Of a stretch of 64,000 nucleotides of DNA, positions 1 through 8,900 are shown in pieces. Numbering within the stretch: position 1 is the stretch's first letter; each line of letters starts with the position of its first letter. This stretch comes from Actinomycetota bacterium (lineage in GTDB: Bacteria > Actinomycetota > Thermoleophilia > Solirubrobacterales > Solirubrobacteraceae). The position numbers and the translations under genes are program-made. A model generated the notes under the pieces. The model saw only the letters and a program-made list of their open reading frames with translations. It searched no databases and was not told where the DNA came from. The stretch covers positions 62,001-126,000 of the forward strand of contig VAXW01000005.1 of the NCBI GenBank assembly GCA_005884115.1, written 5' to 3'.

Positions 1-22
1 CCCCGCCGCAGCCTCGCTCAAC

Positions 23-502
23 CTAGTCACCGCCCTCGCCGCTGCCCTTGCCGTGCTTCTTGCCCTTCGCAGCGTGGTGCTCTCCCCGGGCGGGCGGATG
101 CTTCTCGGCCTTGTCCCCCACGGCCGGCGCCAGCTGCGTAGGCGGGGCGGGCTGTGCCGCTGCCTGCGCGCGAGCCTGGCGAAGCTCGGACGTGGCGGTC
201 GCCAGCGCCTGGTCTGCCCCGCCCCGAAGAGCCCTCGCATCGTCGGCTGTGAGCTTCCCCGTCGAGGCCAGGTACCGAAGTCGAGCCTGAAAGCTCCAAA
301 GGGCTTCGACCGCTCCCGCGCTCTCACCGTGGTCGGCGCGCCACTTGGCCGCCGCGAGCAGCGCCTGCAGCGACGTCGCGTCAGCAGCATCCAGGCGGCG
401 CGGGCTCGAAGAGCCGCACCCCCACGATCCCGATGCGGCCAACGCGCTCGCGAGCACGACGAGTACCGTCGCGGCCCGGCTCCTCTGGTGTAAGCGCGCC
501 AT
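23..502 (-). CDS. putative exported protein, function unknown
   Basis: About 159 residues. The ATG at 502 is chosen over the in-frame one at 535 because a purine-rich GGGGAAAGAAG precedes it at normal Shine-Dalgarno distance. The N-terminus has basic residues then a hydrophobic run (about residues 10-25) ending at Cys29 in SWGC. Trp at -2 makes this a poor lipobox, so it could be a lipoprotein or an ordinary secreted protein. The middle is Ala/Leu-rich and probably helical; the last 30 residues are rich in Lys, His and Gly. I recognise no family. It is divergent from the rhodanese gene at 652. Confidence 0.6.
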   Translation of the reverse strand: MARLHQRSRAATVLVVLASALAASGSWGCGSSSPRRLDAADATSLQALLAAAKWRADHGESAGAVEALWSFQARLRYLASTGKLTADDARALRGGADQALATATSELRQARAQAAAQPAPPTQLAPAVGDKAEKHPPARGEHHAAKGKKHGKGSGEGGD

Positions 503-651
503 CCGTATCTTCTTTCCCCAAATCGCTTCGCGCACGCACGGGCAGGCGATCGTTTCCGGCTGAGTCCTTCGCGCTCGTCTCCCGGCCGGGGGCGCGGGAA
601 AGCGCCGACGGACGCTTCGTGCCGGTGCTCAGCGGGTAGTCACTCCATCAG

Positions 652-1383
652 ATGCCGCCGATGATCGTCGATGTCGGGGCCGTCCACGAGCTGATCGCGC
701 GTGGCGCGCAGCTCGTTGAGGTGCTGCCAAAACACGAGTACCGCGAGCTTCACCTTCCCAAAGCCGTGAACCTCCCCCTGAGCGAACTCGACGCGCGCAG
801 CGCGCAGCGCCTCGATCGCGGGCGCCCAGTGGTGGTGTACTGCTGGGATGCCCTCTGCGACCTCAGCCCTCGCGCAGCCGCGCGCCTGGACCAGCTCGGC
901 TTTGAGGTCTACGACTATGCGCTCAGCAAGATCGACTGGATGGCTCGCGGCCTGCCCGTGGAGGGCAGCTCCGCGACGGAGCCGACGGCGCTTTCGCTGG
1001 TGCGCGAGGATGTCGCCACGTGTGCGCTCGACGATGACGCCAGGACGCTTCGCGCAGGGATCGACGCGAGTCCGTATGGATTTGCCCTCGCGCTCCGCGA
1101 TCGCACGGTGATGGGCCGTGTACGGCGTTCACGCCTGGACGAGGCAGCGGACGGCGCGACTGCGGAAACTGTGATGGAGCCGGCCCCGGCCACCGTGCGG
1201 CCGCACATCCCCCTCGACGAGCTCGAGCGCCGCTTTCATCACGGCGGCGCCGAAACGTTGATCCTCACGACTCCAGCCGCCGAGCTGATAGGCGTGGTAC
1301 GCCAGGCCGACCTGCCGGGCCACGGTGAGGAAGATCGCCGCGCTGGGTCGAGAGTCGCCGCTTCCTCATCGTGGCGGTCATAG
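652..1383 (+). CDS. rhodanese domain protein with CBS-like C-terminal half
   Basis: 243 residues. Residues 1-105 read as a rhodanese (sulfurtransferase-like) domain: EVLPKHEYRELHLPKAVNLP near the start and the active loop VVVYCWDALCD with Cys64 and Cys69. The loop is longer and more acidic than in classical thiosulfate sulfurtransferases, so substrate is not predictable. Residues 110-225 resemble a CBS-pair module: a VREDVATCALDD start, then AETVMEPAPATVRPHIPLDE and a GVVRQADL-like ending. A plausible role is a redox or nucleotide-responsive sulfurtransferase/sensor. The ATG at 661 is a second in-frame start option; neither has a clear ribosome binding site. Confidence 0.75.
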   Translation: MPPMIVDVGAVHELIARGAQLVEVLPKHEYRELHLPKAVNLPLSELDARSAQRLDRGRPVVVYCWDALCDLSPRAAARLDQLGFEVYDYALSKIDWMARGLPVEGSSATEPTALSLVREDVATCALDDDARTLRAGIDASPYGFALALRDRTVMGRVRRSRLDEAADGATAETVMEPAPATVRPHIPLDELERRFHHGGAETLILTTPAAELIGVVRQADLPGHGEEDRRAGSRVAASSSWRS

Positions 1384-1430
1384 CCGGGCCGCACTTGCGC
1401 CGCGGCGCACCGTTCGAGACCTGACGGCGC

Positions 1431-2063
1431 TCAGCGGTGTTGCTCGATGAGCGTCCGCGCCATCGCCTTGCCGCGCAGGGCGGCGTGAGCGTCACCCTCC
1501 GCCGCCGCGACGATCGAGCCCTTCATGAGGATGTACCAGGACTGCACGAAGGAGTCCGCGTCGCGCAGCCCCGCCTCCTCGGCAAAGCGTCGAACCATCG
1601 AACGGATCTGCTCGAGATGGCGGATGCTCGCGGCGCCCGCCGGGTGGTGGCGACCCAGCTCGAGCAGCACGTTGACGAACGAGCAGGCTTCGAAGTCCTC
1701 GCGATGAAACCATTCGTCGTAGATGTCGAAGATCGCGAGCAGGCGCTGCTCGGGTTCCTCTGCACGGCGCAGCGCCTCCGCTTCGACGAAGTTGCGCGTC
1801 CAGCGCTGTTCGCGCAGATCCAGGAACGCGAGGATGAGGTCGTTCTTAGACGGAAAATGCCGGTAGAGCGTCGCCTTGGCGACGCCCGAGCGCGCCACGA
1901 TCTCGTCGACTCCCACCGCCCGTATCCCGCGATGCGAGAACAGCTCGTAGCACGCGTCAAGAATCCGCTCGCGGGCGGCTGAAGCGCCCACCTGGGCTTC
2001 TGGGCGCACGTGCACTCCGATGGTGGTCGCGACCTCTCCCAGCTTGCTGGGGGCATCGGCCAT
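1431..2063 (-). CDS. TetR family transcriptional regulator
   Basis: 210 residues. The N-terminal HTH is clear: ERILDACYELFSHRGIRAVG, then GVAKATLYRHFPSKNDLI at about residues 60-78, the recognition helix of TetR proteins. The C-terminal ligand domain is of the common actinobacterial type (AcrR-like) and does not predict an effector. The start ATG at 2061-2063 has no Shine-Dalgarno but is preceded by TAACCT with a 6-nt gap, so the mRNA is probably leaderless. A perfect inverted repeat lies over the -35 region, so autoregulation is likely. A near copy of the element lies upstream of the sigma factor gene at 17370. Confidence 0.92.
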   Translation of the reverse strand: MADAPSKLGEVATTIGVHVRPEAQVGASAARERILDACYELFSHRGIRAVGVDEIVARSGVAKATLYRHFPSKNDLILAFLDLREQRWTRNFVEAEALRRAEEPEQRLLAIFDIYDEWFHREDFEACSFVNVLLELGRHHPAGAASIRHLEQIRSMVRRFAEEAGLRDADSFVQSWYILMKGSIVAAAEGDAHAALRGKAMARTLIEQHR

Positions 2064-2069
2064 TAGCCG

Positions 2070-2075
2070 AGGTTA
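2070..2075 (-). promoter_or_regulatory. -10 box TAACCT, leaderless promoter of TetR gene
   Basis: TAACCT ends 6 nt before the ATG at 2063. A TAGACA -35-like hexamer lies 18 bp upstream (2094-2099, minus strand), inside the operator region. Confidence 0.6.
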
Positions 2076-2086
2076 GCACTGGACAT

Positions 2087-2114
2087 ACAGGTCTGTCTAC
2101 ATGGACAGACCTGT
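2087..2114. promoter_or_regulatory. TetR-type operator, perfect inverted repeat
   Basis: ACAGGTCTGTC (2087-2097) and its exact reverse complement GACAGACCTGT (2104-2114), separated by 6 bp. It covers the -35 region of the TetR gene promoter. GACATACAGGTCTGTC (2082-2097) and GACAGACCTGTC (2104-2115) can each also be read as smaller imperfect palindromes, so two dimers might bind. Confidence 0.65.
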
Positions 2115-2126
2115 CTTTTCGACAGC

Positions 2127-2885
2127 TCAGATCGACCGGTCTGCGGGCGGCGCGCCGGCGCGCCCGCCGGGGCGCTCGGCCCGCGAGCCTAGCTTCGCTA
2201 CGAGCACCGGTCCGATCTCGCCGGGAGTCCGCACGAGGGCATCGGCGAGCGCCAGGGCTGACTCATCAGGCGGGTACTCGCGATTCGGAACGGCGATCAC
2301 CCGCATCCCGGCTGACGCCGCCGCGCGCAGCCCGTTGGTCGAGTCCTCGACGGCTACGCACTCAGATGGGACTACCGCCAGCCTGGCGGCCGCCTCGATG
2401 TACACATCTGGAGCGGGCTTGCCGCGAGCGACCTCTTCGGCTGAGACCGTGACGGCGAACTGGCGCCGCAGATCGGCGAGCTCGAGAACCTCCTCGACGA
2501 TCGGGCGGTTGGCCGAGGAAGCGAGCCCGAGCGGCCAGTGGGTGGCGAGCGAGGTGACGGCCTCGCGCGCGCCCGGGAGAAGCGGCAGCTGCTCGCGATA
2601 GAGCGCCTTCAGGCGCTCGACGACCTCCTCAGCGATCTGCTCAGGCGCCACCGGCACGCCCAGGACGTCGTGCATGTAGAGCGACCACTCCGGCGAGCTC
2701 ATGCCCATCATCCGGCGCGTCGCATCGGCGCGCCAGCGGCCGCCGCGGTCGCGCACGAGCTCCTCGCGCGCAGCTGCCCACACCTGCTCGGAGTCGATCA
2801 GCACGCCATCAAGGTCGAAGATCACCGCAGCGATGCGGGGAGCCGCGCCGCTCCGCGCGGCCGAGGTCCGCTCGCCCGCGCTCAC
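2127..2885 (-). CDS. HAD family hydrolase, beta-phosphoglucomutase-like
   Basis: 252 residues. HAD motif I is AVIFDLDGVLIDSE (nucleophile and acid/base Asp, about residues 23-27), motif II is GLASSANR, motif III is the Lys in GKPAPD, motif IV is CVAVEDSTNG. The helical cap between motifs I and II is that of the beta-phosphoglucomutase/phosphatase subgroup (subclass I). It probably dephosphorylates or isomerises a small sugar phosphate in the cytoplasm; the exact substrate cannot be read from sequence. The start is a GTG at 2885 with no convincing ribosome binding site. The TetR gene follows on the same strand after a gap holding the operator. Confidence 0.88.
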   Translation of the reverse strand: MSAGERTSAARSGAAPRIAAVIFDLDGVLIDSEQVWAAAREELVRDRGGRWRADATRRMMGMSSPEWSLYMHDVLGVPVAPEQIAEEVVERLKALYREQLPLLPGAREAVTSLATHWPLGLASSANRPIVEEVLELADLRRQFAVTVSAEEVARGKPAPDVYIEAAARLAVVPSECVAVEDSTNGLRAAASAGMRVIAVPNREYPPDESALALADALVRTPGEIGPVLVAKLGSRAERPGGRAGAPPADRSI

Positions 2886-3128
2886 GCGTGCGTCCGCATG
2901 AGGGCCACGGCTCCGAGCGAACCGTCAGGATGCGTCGACATCGCAGCGGCGGATCATCTCACGACCATGCGCCGGCGCACGAAGGCAGCCCACAACGCAC
3001 CGACCGCCGAGCGAGTCGCGCTGTCCCTGCCCACGGTCGGCGGGCACACATCGGGCCGCGCTGCGAAAACAGAAGCAGCGCGGTGCTATGCTTTGGATAT
3101 CGAAGCACCTAAGAAGGAGGACCGCGCC

Positions 3129-3704
3129 GTGACCGCTCCTCGGATCGCCCCCCTCGAGCCGCCCTATGATGCCGACACCGCGGCGCTGCTTGCGAAGTGG
3201 ATGCCGCCGGGCAACGACGTCGAGCCGCTGCGCCTGTTCCGCACGCTCGCCGTGCACGACGAGCTGGCCTCACGCATGCGACCGCTGGGTGCCGGCATCC
3301 TCGGCCACCCACGGCTGCGGCCGCGTGAGCGCGAGCTGCTGATACTGCGCACCTGCGCGAGGGCGGGCGCCGAGTACGAGTGGGGCGTTCATGCGATCGC
3401 GTTTGGCGCGCCGCTCGGCCTCACCGAGCGCCAGCTCGCCGCGACGGTCCACGGCACGGCAGACGACCCCGCGTGGTCTGAGCACGACGCTCGGCTGATC
3501 GCGGCTGTCGATGCTCTCTATGACGGCGACTCCATCCCCGATCGGCTGTGGGCCGCGCTTGCCCGGCGGCTGGGCGATGATCAGCTGCTCGAGCTCGTGA
3601 TCGTCGTCGGCTGGTACCGGCTGCTCTCATGTGTGATCAATGTGGCCCAGGTCGAGCTCGAGCCGTGGGCGCCGCGCTTCCCCGAAGGCCCGCGAGCCGC
3701 CTGA
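3129..3704 (+). CDS. carboxymuconolactone decarboxylase family protein (copy 1)
   Basis: 191 residues, from a GTG preceded by AAGAAGGAGG. An upstream open frame is longer, but only this start has a good ribosome binding site. The CMD/AhpD-like fold is indicated by HPRLRPRERELLILRTCAR followed by AEYEWGVHA. Only one Cys is present where AhpD has a CxxC pair, so a peroxidase role is unlikely. Related proteins often sit with degradation genes of ring or lipid substrates. A paralogue (5368-5922) lies 1.7 kb downstream, next to an SDR gene. The inverted repeat GGTGCT/AGCACC (3082-3109) sits just upstream and may be regulatory. Confidence 0.85.
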   Translation: MTAPRIAPLEPPYDADTAALLAKWMPPGNDVEPLRLFRTLAVHDELASRMRPLGAGILGHPRLRPRERELLILRTCARAGAEYEWGVHAIAFGAPLGLTERQLAATVHGTADDPAWSEHDARLIAAVDALYDGDSIPDRLWAALARRLGDDQLLELVIVVGWYRLLSCVINVAQVELEPWAPRFPEGPRAA

Positions 3705-3861
3705 GGGGCCGACGCGGGGGCGGCAGCGGCCGTGTGGCCGAGGCCGCCCGGGAGCCGCTAATGACATGGTCGAAGACGTCCGACAGGAAGGGTGCCTGGT
3801 GGCGCAACCCGGCTGCGAGCAGCATCGGGCTTGCATCGTTACCTATTCGCGGTAGCCAACC

Positions 3862-4392
3862 GTGTCCGCCAAGATCACACCCGCGTTCCTCAAGCGCCGC
3901 AGCGTTGCGCGAGGCGCGCCCATCTGCGTGGCCGCATGGCTTTCGCTGTGCGCTGCTGCCTTCGCGATGGCCAGCCACTCGGGATGGCCCTCCATAAGCC
4001 ACCACAGGGGCCACCCGAACAACGAAAGCGGGACCCTGCGGGGCCTCAAGCATGTGCACAACGAGCTGCTCGGCGGCGACGGAAGCGACACGATCTGGGC
4101 CGGCGAAAGGGGCGACGTCATCTGGGGCGACTCGCACCCGGGCGCCCAGCCGACGGGCCAGCGCGACCTCCTGCACGGCGGCCGCGGCAGCGATTGGCTT
4201 TACGCGAGCCACGGCTACAACCTCATCTGGACGGGCGCCGGCGACGACCATATCGCGCTCGTGTACGGGTATGGAACCGTCTACTGCGACGGGCCCGGCG
4301 TAAAGACGCTCGTGGTGCGCTACTTCCCGCGAAACCGCCATTTCCGCCTGGTGGGCTGCTCGCGCAGGGTCATCGTGCGCTACAGAGCCTGA
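3862..4392 (+). CDS. secreted RTX-like calcium-binding repeat protein
   Basis: 176 residues, from a GTG. A twin-Arg-containing N-terminus and hydrophobic segment (about residues 18-38) look like a signal peptide. The body carries glycine/aspartate nonapeptide-like repeats of the RTX (hemolysin-type) kind: LLGGDGSDTIWAG, GDVIWGD, LLHGGRGSDWLYA and IWTGAGDDHI, about residues 69-131. Such repeats bind calcium and form a parallel beta-roll outside the cell. No catalytic domain is attached, so it is either a small surface protein or a partner of another exported protein. A Cys pair (about positions 142 and 166) could form a disulfide. Confidence 0.7.
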   Translation: MSAKITPAFLKRRSVARGAPICVAAWLSLCAAAFAMASHSGWPSISHHRGHPNNESGTLRGLKHVHNELLGGDGSDTIWAGERGDVIWGDSHPGAQPTGQRDLLHGGRGSDWLYASHGYNLIWTGAGDDHIALVYGYGTVYCDGPGVKTLVVRYFPRNRHFRLVGCSRRVIVRYRA

Positions 4393-4582
4393 GCTGCTCG
4401 TGCGCCGCAAGGCGCGTGCGGGGACGGGCGTGGCGTCTGCTGGGGGCCGGGCCCGCAAGGCGGGCTGCCGGTTCGACACAGCAGGAGCGCGCACGACACG
4501 AAACGGGGCGCCCACATATATTGCGTGCGCCCTTGCCGGAGATGAACGACGTCAGGCGACCGATAGCGCGGCAGCGCCGCCC

Positions 4583-5365
4583 GTGAGCGCCGCGAGACAG
4601 CTCGAGGGTCGCCGCGTGCTCGTTGTGGGCGGTGGCCAGCAGGACTACGGTATGCCCGATCCTCCGATCGGCAACGGACGAGCGATCTCATTGCAGCTCG
4701 CGCACGAGGGCGCGGCGGTCGCCGTCGCGGACATCGACAGCGAGAGCGCGCGCGCGACCGCGGAGCTCGTCGAAGGCGAGGGCGGCTCAGCCGTGGTGGC
4801 CGTCGGCGATGCGGCCGACGAGGCAGAGCTCACGCGGGTCTTCGATGAGGCGGCCGCCGGCGTCGGCGGGCTTGACGGACTGGTGATGAACGTCGGCGTC
4901 GGGGGCGGGATGGGCTTCGGCGGCACGAGCGTCGCGGACTGGGACCGCGTGCTCGCGGTCAACCTGCGCAGCCACTTCCTCGGCTGCAAGCTTGCGCTTG
5001 AGCGCTTCCGGGACGGCGGTTCAGTCGTGCTCATAGGCTCGCTCGCGGGGCGCGAGTCGATGCCGATCCCGGCGTACGCGGCATCCAAGGCGGCGCTAGA
5101 GGCGGTGTGCCGCAATGCGGCCGTCGAGGGCGCTCCCGGTGTGCGCGTCAACCTCGTCGTGCCGGGACTGATCGACACCTCGCTCGGGCGCATGGCCAAC
5201 AGCCTGAACCCGGGGCGGGCAAAGGTCCGCATCCCCGCCGGGCGCGAAGGCTCCGCGTGGGAGGTCGCGCACTGCGCGGCATTCCTGCTTGGCGATCGCT
5301 CCAGCTACATCACCGGTCAGGCGCTGATTGTGGACGGCGGACTGAGCGTGGCCGTGAGGAGCTGA
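4583..5365 (+). CDS. SDR family oxidoreductase
   Basis: 260 residues from a GTG. The Rossmann start LVVGGGQQDYGMPDPPIGNG is longer than the usual TGxxxGIG and recalls enoyl-reductase-like SDRs. The rest is classical: NVGVGGG, the catalytic Ser in IGSLAG, YAASK (Tyr/Lys), VVPGLIDT and a C-terminal ITGQALIVDGG. It should be an NAD(P)-dependent dehydrogenase/reductase. The next gene starts 3 nt after its stop, so the two are surely cotranscribed, suggesting joint action on one substrate with the CMD-like protein. The start codon lacks a strong ribosome binding site and is the weakest part of the call. Confidence 0.88.
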   Translation: MSAARQLEGRRVLVVGGGQQDYGMPDPPIGNGRAISLQLAHEGAAVAVADIDSESARATAELVEGEGGSAVVAVGDAADEAELTRVFDEAAAGVGGLDGLVMNVGVGGGMGFGGTSVADWDRVLAVNLRSHFLGCKLALERFRDGGSVVLIGSLAGRESMPIPAYAASKAALEAVCRNAAVEGAPGVRVNLVVPGLIDTSLGRMANSLNPGRAKVRIPAGREGSAWEVAHCAAFLLGDRSSYITGQALIVDGGLSVAVRS

Positions 5366-5367
5366 CC

Positions 5368-5922
5368 TTGGCGCGCGTCCCTCCCCTGCCGGAGTCCGAG
5401 TGGAGCGATGACGTGAAGGGCATCCTCTCCGCCAGCCCTCGCGGGTTTGGTGTTCGCCTCGGCGACAACAACATCTTCCCCACGTTCGCCAGGCACAGCG
5501 ACCTGTTCCGCGCTTGGCTGCCCTTCGGCGGCTTTCTGCTGGGCGCGGGCGTGCTCGGCGCCCGCGAGCGCGAGATGTTGATCCTGCGCACGGGATGCAA
5601 CTGCGGCTCCTCGTACGAGTGGGGCCAGCACGTGCGCCTCTCAGAGCAGCTCGGGATCGGCCGCGAGGAGATCATGCGCGTCGCCCAGGGACCCGAGGCC
5701 GCCGGATGGTCGGCGGAGGACTCTGCGCTGCTGCGCGCCGCCGACGAGCTGCACGAGAGCGCCAAGATCTCCGACTCCACCTGGCAGCAGCTCTCAGAGC
5801 ACTACGACGAGCGCGGTCTGATCGAGATCGCGATGCTCGTCGGCCACTACCACATGGTCGCCTTCGCCCTGAACTCGCTCGAGGTCGAGCTCGACGAGGG
5901 CCTGGAGGCGCTCCCCTCCTAG
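5368..5922 (+). CDS. carboxymuconolactone decarboxylase family protein (copy 2)
   Basis: 184 residues from a TTG start placed 3 nt after the SDR stop, with GAGGAG just upstream. It shares with the copy at 3129 the core REREMLILRT and SYEWGQHVRL. Unlike copy 1 it keeps two Cys in TGCNCGSSYEW, in a CxC rather than the CxxC spacing of AhpD. It most likely acts with the SDR; decarboxylase, dehydratase or peroxidase-like roles all remain open. The C-terminal SLEVELDEG is also similar to VAQVELEPW of copy 1, indicating an old duplication. Confidence 0.83.
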   Translation: MARVPPLPESEWSDDVKGILSASPRGFGVRLGDNNIFPTFARHSDLFRAWLPFGGFLLGAGVLGAREREMLILRTGCNCGSSYEWGQHVRLSEQLGIGREEIMRVAQGPEAAGWSAEDSALLRAADELHESAKISDSTWQQLSEHYDERGLIEIAMLVGHYHMVAFALNSLEVELDEGLEALPS

Positions 5923-5969
5923 GCCAAACGCTCCTAGAGGGCGCGTAGGACGAGCCGGCGGCCGCGACC

Positions 5970-8900
5970 TCAGGGAACGACGACTTTGGCGAGCGGGCCG
6001 AGGTTGCCCGCCTTGTCGCGCGCCTGAATCGTGAGCCTGCGTGAGCCTTCCGGGAGCGTGATTTCCGCGCTGAAAGCGCTCCCGCCTGCCACCGGCGTCA
6101 GGCCGAGGTTCGTGCTCTTGCCGTTGACACGCGTCAGGTACGCCGAAGGGGTTCCGCATGGCCCGTCGTCCCCAGGCGCGGTGAAGGCGAGGCGGAAGTG
6201 GCCACCGCCGAGCGAGGTCAGCGTCACTTTGGCGGGCGCATTCGGTGGCGTGCCGTCGTGGTTGTAGTTGCCGCTGTCCTGCTGATCGTGCCGGAAGCTG
6301 GGCCACTCGGGCTGGCAGGCGGGCGCTTCGGTCTGCCACTGGAACAGGTAGCCCTCGCGCGTCATGTCGGCGATGCGCCCGTCCCACGACAGCGACGCCG
6401 GAGCCGCCAGCCAGCCGCCGGTCACCTTCGGGAACCCGGGCACGTCCTGGCCTGTGGCGCCGTCGTAAGCGTGCAGCAGCCCGAGGCCTGTGCCGGCGAG
6501 GATCTGGTTCGTCGGCAGCCCCGGGTCGATCTTGGCGATGTCGTTCGCCGACAGGAACTGGAAGTCGTCGGTGACAGTCGGATACGCTTCCAGCGGCTTG
6601 GCGGTGGTGCCGTCCCAGGCGCCGATGAGGTGGTTGTAGGGGAAGTTCTGGCTGACGAGCAGCAGGTTCGCGGCGTCCTCGAGAGAGAGCTCGTACTTGA
6701 CCACGTCGGGCAGGCCAGTCCCGAGCAGATCGCCGACCGAGGCGTTCTCGAACAGGTTCAGCGCGCCACTCTTGTCGGTGGCATCGGATGCAGAGCCGTA
6801 GGCCGCCGAGCCGCCCGTCTGCTGCAGCGTGCGCACGGTTTCGCCGCTGGGATTCAGCTCCTCGATCCCCCCGCCCGTCGTCGAGGCGACGATCAGCGTT
6901 TCGCCGCCGATGTTGGCGATCTCGGCGTCCTGGCCGGGGCCGACTAGGGGCAGCACGTTCTGGATGATCCCCGGCAGCTTCGCCGGCCAGCCGGGCAGGA
7001 ATTTTCCGGTCGCGCCGTCGATCGCGTACAGGCGGCTCGTAGAGCCTTTGGTGGCTTGCGAGGTGAGTTCGGCGAAGCTGATTTCGCCTGAGCCGGCTGC
7101 CGGCCTGCCGTACTCCTCGTTGCTCGCCACCACAATGTCGTCGTGGCCTGCGCCGGTGAGGTCGCCGATCGCGGCGTCGTTGATCGACTCGGCGACCATC
7201 GCTTGGTGTTTTGCGACCTGTTCGGGATCGATCAGCGCGACGGGGTAGCCCGGCACCGGTTGGCCGTTCGCGCGCCAGGCGTACAGGTGTCCGTCGAGGC
7301 TCGGCTCGACGATGTCGGGCTTCTTGGAGAAGCCTTCGAGGTGAGCGACCGCAGGCGCGGCGAGGAAGCCGCACTTGGGGTGGCTGTTGTCGTTCTCGAG
7401 CGGCGGTCCGCAGAACGCGGGATTCGACGAGACCGGGAACCCGCGCACGGGTTTGCCGCTCCCGGTCCAAGCGTAGATGTGCGTCCCCGCCGCCACGAGC
7501 ACGTCCTCGCGTCCCCTGTTGGAAAGGTCCGCGATCAGCGGCCCGCGCGGCGGCTCGTGCGGCAGCCCCAGCACGGCGAGCCCCGGTGAGCCGGAGTGGC
7601 CCAGTGCCGCCTGCTCGACTTCGGTGTGCACCGGCCAGCCGCGCAGCTCTTTGCCGTTCGGCTCGAACGCGTGCACGGTCCCGTCCTCGGCCGGGACGAT
7701 CAGCTCCTGGACGTTGTCGCCGTTGAGGTCGACGTAGCGGGTCGGCGATTCGCCGCCCGTGCCCATTCGCTTCGGGGAGCCCGCCAGCAGCGTCGGATCG
7801 CTGAAGGCGTCGAGCACGCGGCGGTCGATGCCCGTCATCGCGATGCCCTGGCCGCTGACCTCGAGCTGGACCGTGAACTCGTGCTGGTAGGGGTTGGGCT
7901 CGCTGGCGGCGAACGTCGGGCCGCCCGAGTCAGGCAGGACGACGAACGTTTCGAGCGCTTTGCGCACGACGCCCAGATCGATCGAGCCGAAGTCGGTCAC
8001 GGTGCCGCTGGATTCGCCTTCGTGCACGGTCGTCCACGACGAGGGCGCCTCGCCGACGCCCCACATCAGCTTCCAGTGGAACCGGCCGCCGGTCGCGAAG
8101 CGCGCGCGCGCGAGGCCCGCGATGTCGACGCTCGAGCCGGTCAGCGGCGCGTACCAGTCGGGCGAGTCGATCGCCGCCTCGGGCGGGATGTCGCCGCTCA
8201 CGATCGCGCCCACGGCGGCGCCGACGTCGGCGCGGCCCCAACCGAAGTGCGGGGTCCATTGCTCGTCGGGTGGCAGCGTGGGTTCGGCCGCCGGGTCCGG
8301 GGTGCCGGAGCCCGCGGTGTTGCCGTTGATCACCCGCTCGGCGGTCTGCTCGAGCAGCTCGCGCGTCTCGTCGGGGCGCAGCGTGATGCCGTGGTCGAGG
8401 CCCGCGCTCACCACCAGCCCCGCGGCGCCCGCGGCCTTGCTGGTGTTGACCGAGCCGGTCGCTCCCTCCATCGAGATTGAGCTCTTGCCGCCGTACTGGG
8501 TCGTGTTGGCGCCGCGGAAGAACGACTGCACGGGGGCGTTTGAGCCGAAGCACACCGGCTGGCCGATCGCGCCACAGAATTTCTCGCCTTCAAGGAACTG
8601 TTTGCTTTCTTCGCCGAGGCCGTCGGTGTCGGGCACGGTGCCCTGAATCAGCATCGCGTGGCTGTAGTTGGCCGGGTAGTTGTGGTTGCCGGTGTTGAGG
8701 TCGTCGCCGGAGAACGTCTGCACGGCGCCGTGTTCGTAGGCGTACTGCGAGGCGGCTTCGGAGAACGTCGAGTGGTAGGTGCTGCCGTTGGCGCCCTCGA
8801 TCACCTTCGCGCCGTTGTCGGTCGCGTACATGATCCCGAGCGCGAACGTGTTGCCGTCGGAGACGAACGTGTCCCAGATGCGCACCGGCATGATCTGGCA

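Noticed and set aside
3637-4515. Long minus-strand open frame opposite the RTX-like gene
   Set aside because: It covers the second half of this region only as antisense and has no recognisable protein pattern; the plus-strand RTX repeats are clear.
4400-4520. GGTTCGA-containing stretch that looks like a tRNA T-loop
   Set aside because: No acceptor, D or anticodon stem can be folded around it. No tRNA was found in the window.
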